Shown here in pieces: positions 1 through 5,040 of a DNA stretch of 5,040 nt. The stretch spans positions 1 to 5,040 of the forward strand of contig JAITNZ010000244.1 of NCBI GenBank assembly GCA_031290205.1. The letters run 5' to 3'. Numbering within the stretch: the first letter of the stretch is position 1; each line of letters starts with the position of its first letter. This stretch comes from Spirochaetaceae bacterium (GTDB lineage Bacteria; Spirochaetota; Spirochaetia; Treponematales; Breznakiellaceae). The notes under the pieces are model-generated. The model searched no databases. It had not been told where the DNA came from and worked only from the letters and a program-made list of their open reading frames with translations. The position numbers and the translations under genes are program-made.

Positions 1-3000
1 TGATGTCCGGCTATTGGAAGGGCACGCTGACGGGGAGCTGGGGGCTGGCAAAGACTGCGGCGGGCTGGGGGGTGGCGAGCGTCGATTCGCCGGTGCTCTT
101 CATGCAGGAGGCTGACTTGAGTTTCTCGCTTTGGATGCGCGAGCGCTGGTTTGTCGAGGCTTCGTTTCAAGAGGATTATGATGTCAATACCTACCGCGCC
201 GGTTATCGGGGGAAGGCGGGCGATTTCGTGCGCTATGCCGGTGTCGGCAACACGGGGCTCGATTTTCCGGTCTTCCCCTACCTCGATTTGGGGGGCGACT
301 CGGCTTCGTCGTTTGGCTTTTACGGGGCGTTTGGCGCGGGGGCGCTGACCTTTCACTCGCTCATCCGCTATGACGATGCCGTGCGGGAGGAGCGGGTGTT
401 TTCAGGCGGGAGGGAGCGCACTTACTCCTACCTTGCCGTGTCGAATATGCTGCGCGGCGTTTCCTTTGTGCTGCCCAGCGAAAGCTTGAGCGCCGAGCCC
501 CTCGTCTATCTTGAGGATCCCGAAGGAACGCTCCAGAGCAACGCCGGCGGCACTATCCGGCGCTGGAGGCTTGCCCGACCAAGCGAGTTTGCGGTAAGCG
601 CGCGCTATGGGATCGTCGAGCTTAGCGCAAGTCCCGCCGGCATGGTTGCCGTTTCGTATCCTTCAGCTTCCTACAATGCTGATATGGGGACTTATGCTGA
701 CGGCTCTTCTTTTCTGGGGCAGGTGCAGGCTTTTTTTTCAGGCGCCGCTCTTGCAAGCTTCCCGCAGCCTGGGGGCGGGTCGGGAGCGCCCGCCTCACTC
801 AGCATTAATGGGGTGCAGGCGCTGGTGGTTTACGAAAAGGGGGCGTTTTCGCCTTTCGAGCGGCAGTCCCGCTATAGCGCGCCGGCGAGTAATTCGGTAA
901 GCGCGGCGTTGGTTTCGGCTTCGACGAAGGATATTCTGCGCGGCTTCGATGTCTACGAGCTTGCCGACAGCGCCAACTTCAATCTTCCGCTCTATGTCCG
1001 TGAGGAGTTGAATCCGCTCATTTATGCGCGCTCAATCTATCAAGTTTCCCGCAGCGGCACTGCCGATCTCCGCGCTCCCGCCAGCAGATGGCCCTTGGCA
1101 AAAGATGCTGAGGGAAACGACTGGCTCGTGGCGGTGTACCTTTCGGGCAAGGAAAGCTGGACGAGCGAGGCGGAGCTTCGTTGGACCAACTACGGCGCCG
1201 ATTCAGGCTACCTCATCGGGAAGGATGTGATTCCCGGCTCGATAGAGGTGCTTCGCAGCGGGATTATCGACCCGAACTGGAACTTCGATGCGGGAAGCGG
1301 CACGGTGCGGCTTAGCTCGCCGGCGCTGACCAACGAGATTATCAGGATAAATTATTTACGGCGGAGCCTCGACCGGCGGAACGGGAGCCTCGCCATAGGG
1401 CTTGGCGCCGTCTATGAGGGTGAGGGGCATTTTTCGACGCGCACGGGTGTAGGGCTGCGCTGGAATGTCTCGAGCGAGGGCTATTCCGAAGAAAACATCA
1501 CCAGTCCGGGGCTCGTCGGCTTCGGCAGTAAGTTTGCCTGGGATTACGACAGTTTTAAGGCGGCGCTGACGATTGGCGGGGGCTACGAACAGCCGGATAC
1601 GCTCGGACTTTACCGCGTCGCCGGCATGGAGGGGAACGAAACGCTCCTCATCCTGCCCGACCAGCCCGCTTCGTTTATCTCGAATGCGCCTGCAAACACG
1701 GCGCTCGTGGGCGCTTTGACGCTCAATACGCGCTCAAACTTGGTCTATCGGAACTATGTCGAGACGAATTTCGCCGGAATTACGGCGCTGCGCGAGATTG
1801 AGTGGGACGCGCCCCTCGTTCCTTCGATAAACGCCCCCTATCCCGCCCGCGATAACGCGCAGGGCACGCGGGTTCTCGCGGCCGAGTTTGCGCTCGACGG
1901 CGCGGGTAAAACATGGGCAGGCTTCGAATCGCCCTTGCCCGACGGCAACGCGCTTTCGACGGCGCACGATATCATCGTTCCCTTCCGCTTGTATGGCGCG
2001 GCGGGCGCCTCTGATGCGGCTGCTCTCACGCTCGTCCTCCAGTTTGGTCCCCTAAGCGCGAAAGATTCGTATACGAGCGAAAACCCCCTCATGATCGTCG
2101 AACGGCAGGCGGCGATTACGACGGCGGCGGGGCTCAACAGCTTCAATTTCGTGTTGAATGATGATGATCGGCGTAAATTGCAGGGCGCGACCCATGTCCG
2201 TCTGCTCGCGATAAGCCGCAACGGTGGCGCGTTTTCCGGCAGAGTGCTGCTTGCCCCGCCGATTGTTCGCGGCGCGAAGTTTGCCCCGCTCGTCGCAGGC
2301 GCGGGCGGTATCGCCGAAGAGCCGGCGGTATCGCCCGTCTCGACGGCTGAAGTCTACGACGCCAGCCTCGCCCGCGAGTTTCCCGACACCTTGAAGCGCC
2401 TCCACCCCGACGGCGAAGCGCAGCGGGTACTGCAAGTCTCGTGGGATGCGGGCGCGCCGCTGAATGCAGGCACCGCGGCGGGCGCGGGCGGGAGGGTCGG
2501 ACGGCTCCCCCTCACGGAATACAAGCAGATCAGCTTTTTTATCAAATTTCCCGCACAAACACCGCCACTCGACAGCAACTCGACGCTGGATTTTTACGTT
2601 GCCCGCGGAAAATCTTCCTTCGGGAAGCCCGCCGAAACCGCCCTCGAAGCGCACATACCCTTAAATGTTTTCGCCGCAGGCGCCGCATGGACAAAAGTTG
2701 AGCTGCGCTACAGCACGGCGGACCGGGCGGTCTATGCCGGCTCGCAGCGGGTCGCCGACTTGAGCTATCGCAGCGGCGCGTTGCGGAAAAATAGCGCCCA
2801 CATCAACGAAAGCGAGGAGGATGATTCGGCGTTCATCATGATTTTCATCTCGCCGCCGGCTGGCTCCGCGCTCCCCGCCGCCTCATTCTTGCTCGACGAA
2901 ATCTTACTCGAAGAGGGCGACCCCTCACTCTACCTCAATGCGGGCGCGACGCTCAGCTGGAGGCGCACGGGAACGCTTGTCGAGCTCGTCGGCGTGCCGA

Positions 3001-4667
3001 TTATCGAAAACACGAGTTTCGAGAGCGCCGCCGAGAGCGCAGTGCAGGGCACCTACGAATCGCAGGGAAAAGACGTTTTTTTCGGCGTCGTCCAGCGTTC
3101 CCGCGCGGAACTTTTGCTGCTGGGCGCGCGCCTTTCCGGCAATTTCGCCTTTTCCGTCCGCCGCGACGACTTTTCCACCCTCTCCTGGTGGTCTGCTGAG
3201 CATGGTATATCCCGCGCGTTCGGTCCCTTCTCGTTCCACGAAGACTTTTTTTTCGACCCAATGGCGGCGCAGTGGAAGCACAGCGCAGGCGCGAGCGTCT
3301 CCGGCGCCTATCACGCCCGCTACGAAGGCGAAGTGTCGTTTGAAAATGAAAAAGAAAACCGCGCCTGGCAGGCAGGGCTCGGCGCCAAAAGCATCGCGGG
3401 CTCCCCCCTCGGCGTTTCCCTCGACGCCGACTGGCGTTGGATTACCAACAAACCTCTCGGCGCCGCCAATTCCGCCTATATCGAAGAGGTCATCAACGAA
3501 AATTACGGGGAAGTCTGGCTGGAAAGCTGGAAAAGTTGGGCGCCGGACGCGGGAAGCGGCGCCGAACGGCGCACAATGCACGGTAAATACGAAATGCGCC
3601 TCGATACCAAGCCCGTGGGCGGCATCCTCACAGCGGACTTCAACACGGAGGCGTCCCTCCCCGCACTCCGCAGCGCCTCTGGCGGCAAATTCTCGCTCGA
3701 TTTTCCCTTTAGTGTGGGCAACTATAGCGGCAATTTTCGCATCGAACGCCACTACGAGCGCAGCCTCTTACAAATCGGCGCCGACGCGCTCGACGACTTT
3801 TCCCTCTTCGCCGAAACATTTACCCACGCAGGCAAGCCACTGGCGGCAATCCCCCTCTATGCCCTCTTCGACCCCGAACTGTCCAGCAATTTCAGCAGCG
3901 CACTCCGTTCCGCGCCCAGAGCGGAGAGCACCGAAGGCGGCTCGACCGGCGACATCTACCGCTTTTCCATGCAGTTCCCCGCGCATTACGGCATCCGTGC
4001 GCTCTTCCTCCCCCGCTCCCTCGATGCGCACATAGACCGGAAGCTCACGATGCACTACGACACGCTGCAGGATGTCCTCGGCACAGGCGGGGAACTGGGT
4101 TTTTCGGCAGTCGACCTCTTCGGCGCACTCGGCGCGCGCAAAATCGTCAATTTCTATCAAAAAGATGAGTTTCATCATTCGATTCAAGCCGCCATCGCCA
4201 TTCCCCAAAACGATAACACTTCCTACCGCGTCTCGATGCAGCACGGCGTGATTTTTTTCGGCTTTACCGGCGCAGAGCTTCACTTTGACGATATTATCAG
4301 CATATTGAGTTCCGGTTGGACGGCGAACTTCGCCCTCGAATGGGTCGTCCCCACCGAAAAGAGCTTGCTCGGCTCACTTTACGCCTGGCTTATGGCAAAA
4401 TTTCAGGACAGCCCGCGCTCCCCCGCGCTCGCCTCGCTGGCAAACAGCCCCTTCGAGCGCATTCGCAAGGAAAAACTCGAACTCTCGTTCGATTACAGCA
4501 ACGCCTACCCCTACTTCATCCTTAGCGCGGGGCACGAATCGATCATCCGCATAGCAAAACGCTTCGAACTGCGCGTCTTCGCCAAACTCAGCTACTCCCA
4601 ACACAGCGACCTCGAAACCGAAAGTTTTATAGCCAGCATCGGCACCAGCCTCAACGTCCACTTTTAG
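1..4667 (+). CDS. Giant outer-membrane beta-barrel protein, SprA-like in places (5'-partial)
   Basis: The reading frame is open from the left edge (codons in phase with base 3) to TAG at 4665-4667, giving at least 1554 residues. The ATG at base 3 is probably internal: no signal peptide follows it and no ribosome site can be seen. Residue numbers count from that ATG. Residues 1-600 are beta-rich, with SprA-reminiscent hairpin stretches at about 194-222 (YGIVELSASPAGMVAVSY) and 403-451 (DVIPGSIEVL, then GSGTVRLSSPAL, then IIRINY). Another segment at about 316-349 is rich in Asn/Leu/Tyr (NFNLPLYVREELNPLIYA). Residues about 601-762 and 786-975 look like two beta-sandwich, carbohydrate-binding-like modules, the second ending in SFLLDEILLEE. 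Residues about 980-1554 are amphipathic strands ending in SIGTSLNVHF, which fits the BAM beta-signal. Expected location is the outer membrane. A transport or secretion-channel role is only an inference from SprA, and the substrate is unknown. Alternatives are another large porin-like or surface protein. Outer-membrane barrel: fairly sure. SprA kinship: weak to moderate. No neighbouring gene is visible to inform function. Confidence -1.
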   Translation, partial: MSGYWKGTLTGSWGLAKTAAGWGVASVDSPVLFMQEADLSFSLWMRERWFVEASFQEDYDVNTYRAGYRGKAGDFVRYAGVGNTGLDFPVFPYLDLGGDSASSFGFYGAFGAGALTFHSLIRYDDAVREERVFSGGRERTYSYLAVSNMLRGVSFVLPSESLSAEPLVYLEDPEGTLQSNAGGTIRRWRLARPSEFAVSARYGIVELSASPAGMVAVSYPSASYNADMGTYADGSSFLGQVQAFFSGAALASFPQPGGGSGAPASLSINGVQALVVYEKGAFSPFERQSRYSAPASNSVSAALVSASTKDILRGFDVYELADSANFNLPLYVREELNPLIYARSIYQVSRSGTADLRAPASRWPLAKDAEGNDWLVAVYLSGKESWTSEAELRWTNYGADSGYLIGKDVIPGSIEVLRSGIIDPNWNFDAGSGTVRLSSPALTNEIIRINYLRRSLDRRNGSLAIGLGAVYEGEGHFSTRTGVGLRWNVSSEGYSEENITSPGLVGFGSKFAWDYDSFKAALTIGGGYEQPDTLGLYRVAGMEGNETLLILPDQPASFISNAPANTALVGALTLNTRSNLVYRNYVETNFAGITALREIEWDAPLVPSINAPYPARDNAQGTRVLAAEFALDGAGKTWAGFESPLPDGNALSTAHDIIVPFRLYGAAGASDAAALTLVLQFGPLSAKDSYTSENPLMIVERQAAITTAAGLNSFNFVLNDDDRRKLQGATHVRLLAISRNGGAFSGRVLLAPPIVRGAKFAPLVAGAGGIAEEPAVSPVSTAEVYDASLAREFPDTLKRLHPDGEAQRVLQVSWDAGAPLNAGTAAGAGGRVGRLPLTEYKQISFFIKFPAQTPPLDSNSTLDFYVARGKSSFGKPAETALEAHIPLNVFAAGAAWTKVELRYSTADRAVYAGSQRVADLSYRSGALRKNSAHINESEEDDSAFIMIFISPPAGSALPAASFLLDEILLEEGDPSLYLNAGATLSWRRTGTLVELVGVPIIENTSFESAAESAVQGTYESQGKDVFFGVVQRSRAELLLLGARLSGNFAFSVRRDDFSTLSWWSAEHGISRAFGPFSFHEDFFFDPMAAQWKHSAGASVSGAYHARYEGEVSFENEKENRAWQAGLGAKSIAGSPLGVSLDADWRWITNKPLGAANSAYIEEVINENYGEVWLESWKSWAPDAGSGAERRTMHGKYEMRLDTKPVGGILTADFNTEASLPALRSASGGKFSLDFPFSVGNYSGNFRIERHYERSLLQIGADALDDFSLFAETFTHAGKPLAAIPLYALFDPELSSNFSSALRSAPRAESTEGGSTGDIYRFSMQFPAHYGIRALFLPRSLDAHIDRKLTMHYDTLQDVLGTGGELGFSAVDLFGALGARKIVNFYQKDEFHHSIQAAIAIPQNDNTSYRVSMQHGVIFFGFTGAELHFDDIISILSSGWTANFALEWVVPTEKSLLGSLYAWLMAKFQDSPRSPALASLANSPFERIRKEKLELSFDYSNAYPYFILSAGHESIIRIAKRFELRVFAKLSYSQHSDLETESFIASIGTSLNVHF

Positions 4668-4690
4668 CCGCCCCGCCACAGTTGGCGGCT
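4666..4690 (+). terminator. G/C-rich hairpin overlapping the stop codon; possible weak terminator
   Basis: AGCCGCC (4666-4672) pairs perfectly with GGCGGCT (4684-4690) across an 11-base loop. An alternative, tighter fold pairs CCGCCA (4673-4678) with TGGCGG (4683-4688) around the tetraloop CAGT. There is no T-run after the stem (CTTACAGTGG follows), so it is not a standard Rho-independent terminator. It could slow or stop transcription or protect the 3' end of the long mRNA. Bases 4669-4681 are identical to 4822-4834 in the downstream array, so it may instead be a diverged relic of the array's hairpin unit. Confidence -1.
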
Positions 4691-4771
4691 TACAGTGGAG
4701 TGCGCGGTTAGGAGTATGGCAGCGAGCGCGGGCGCGATAGCGCTTGTGCCGCTGACCGAGATTGCCTTCCC
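4691..4771. other. Linker between gene end and repeat array, no gene seen
   Basis: This G/C-rich stretch has no convincing gene or promoter. An AGGAG at 4710-4714 sits only one base before an ATG at 4716, too close for a normal ribosome binding site, and the frame it opens runs straight into the tandem repeats. A small 5-bp inverted repeat (AGCGC at 4725-4729 with GCGCT at 4740-4744) is present but weak. The stretch does not resemble the 18-23-base inter-core segments, so the array begins abruptly at about 4772. Confidence -1.
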
Positions 4772-4825
4772 CCCTTGCGAACGGCACTCGCAGTCCCAAC
4801 GGCGTTTGCAGGTTTTGAGCCCGCC

Positions 4826-4844
4826 CCGCCACAGGCGGTTTCTG
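4826..4844 (+). repeat. Array spacer hairpin 1 (CCGCC-ACA-GGCGG) with TTTCTG tail
   Basis: CCGCC (4826-4830) and GGCGG (4834-4838) form a 5-bp stem with loop ACA, followed by TTTCTG. This spacer is 5 bases longer than the others because CCGCC is present twice in a row (also 4821-4825), so two registers of pairing are possible. The short T-run after a G/C stem is terminator-like on the + strand but too short to call one with confidence. Confidence -1.
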
Positions 4845-4893
4845 CCCTTGCGAACGGCACTCGCAGTCCCAACGGCGTTTGCAGGTTTTGAGC

Positions 4894-4912
4894 CCGCCTC
4901 AGGCGGTTTCTG
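4894..4912 (+). repeat. Array spacer hairpin 2 (CCGCC-TCA-GGCGG) with TTTCTG tail
   Basis: CCGCC (4894-4898) pairs with GGCGG (4902-4906) around the loop TCA, followed by TTTCTG. The first base of the stem is the last base of the preceding core. Confidence -1.
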
Positions 4913-4961
4913 CCCTTGCGAACGGCACTCGCAGTCCCAACGGCGTTTGCAGGTTTTGAGC

Positions 4962-4980
4962 CTGCCTCAGGCAGTTTCTG
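4962..4980 (+). repeat. Array spacer hairpin 3 (CTGCC-TCA-GGCAG), compensated variant
   Basis: CTGCC (4962-4966) pairs with GGCAG (4970-4974) around the loop TCA, followed by TTTCTG. Compared with hairpin 2, exactly 68 bases upstream, C4895 has become T4963 and its partner G4905 has become A4973. A C-G pair is thus replaced by a T-A pair and the stem is intact. These are the only two differences between the two 68-base units. Confidence -1.
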
Positions 4981-5040
4981 CCCTTGCGAACGGCACTCGC
5001 AGTCCCAACGGCGTTTGCAGGTTTTGAGCCCGCCTCAGGC

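Larger units (their letters stand above)
4772..5040. repeat. Tandem array of 50-base cores with hairpin spacers, running off the right edge
   Basis: Four identical 50-base cores lie at 4772-4821, 4845-4894, 4913-4962 and 4981-5030. Each begins CCCTTGCGAACGGCACTCGC and ends GCAGGTTTTGAGCC. The start-to-start distances are 73, 68 and 68. The segments between cores are 23, 18 and 18 bases, and the last one (from 5031) is cut by the window edge. Inside each core TGCGAACG can pair with CGTTTGCA (8 bp with one G-T; 4776-4783 with 4803-4810 in copy 1), enclosing 19 bases. A shorter alternative pairs TGCGA with TCGCA around a 7-base loop. Perfect identity of the cores points to recent expansion or homogenisation. 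Function is unknown: it could be a transcribed structured repeat, a REP/BIME-like element or a minisatellite. The functional strand cannot be told from sequence alone. Confidence -1.

Noticed and set aside
1330..1360. dif-like AT-rich site near the G/C bias reversal
   Set aside because: The AT-rich stretch around 1338-1358 lacks the paired XerC/XerD half-sites and is fully explained as coding sequence.
2925..4035. Long alternative frames on both strands (275 and 365 codons) inside the giant gene
   Set aside because: They lie wholly within the real frame, are Arg/Ala/Ser- or Gly/Ala-rich as expected for off-frame GC-rich translation, and lack coherent domain patterns.
4776..4792. Anticodon-arm-like hairpin (5-bp stem, 7-base loop) in each core
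   Set aside because: The loop lacks the T expected at position 33, and no acceptor, D or T arms can be found around it; not a tRNA.
4374..4832. Minus-strand frame overlapping the gene's end and the array
   Set aside because: It is antisense to the strong + strand gene, crosses into the repeats, and shows no recognisable protein features; a shadow of a GC-rich gene.
4695..5027. GTG-started + strand frame of about 110 codons through the repeats
   Set aside because: Unit lengths of 68 and 73 are not multiples of three, so each copy is read in a different frame and the peptide does not repeat. There is no usable ribosome site. The openness is a by-product of G/C-rich repeats lacking stops.
4772..5040. 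CRISPR array (repeats of similar size at about 68-base period)
   Set aside because: The 18-23-base segments between cores are near-identical to each other and form the same hairpin, so they are not unique spacers. The 50-base core is also long for a CRISPR repeat.
4772..5040. Integron attC array, considered because the cores contain CAAC and GTTTG pieces
   Set aside because: The period is far too short to hold gene cassettes and the motif does not fit the attC core-site consensus.

Overview
The window holds two things: the 3' part of one very large gene, and a non-coding tail that runs into a tandem repeat array cut off by the right edge. Base composition is GC-rich (about 58-61% in the two 300-base stretches I counted by hand).

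Bases 1-4667 are a single uninterrupted + strand reading frame, open at the left edge, encoding at least 1554 residues. Its first visible Met has no signal peptide after it, so the true start lies upstream and the protein is larger than what is seen. The sequence is rich in alternating aromatic/hydrophobic and polar residues, typical of outer-membrane beta-strands. It ends in a C-terminal outer-membrane targeting signature (Gly, then spaced hydrophobics, then terminal Phe). Two beta-sandwich-like segments interrupt the barrel-like parts. The N-terminal half has stretches resembling those around the beta-hairpins of SprA/Sov-type giant barrels. I therefore call it a giant outer-membrane beta-barrel protein; the SprA-like comparison is tentative.

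The organism is a Gram-negative-type (diderm) bacterium. The protein style suggests a spirochaete (Treponema-like), but this is a low-confidence impression; Bacteroidota, Gemmatimonadota or another diderm phylum cannot be excluded.

Bases 4668-5040 contain no convincing gene. A G/C-rich hairpin overlaps the stop codon and is followed by about 80 bases of linker. Then come four identical 50-base cores spaced 73, 68 and 68 bases apart. Each core is separated from the next by a short G/C hairpin followed by TTTCTG. One hairpin carries a paired C-to-T / G-to-A change that keeps the stem, which suggests structure is being maintained. The array is not a CRISPR (spacers are near-identical) and is unlikely to be coding (the period shifts the reading frame).

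The most notable points are the structured array and its link to the hairpin at the stop codon, the reversal of G/C strand bias inside the single long gene, and the unusual architecture of the giant protein.
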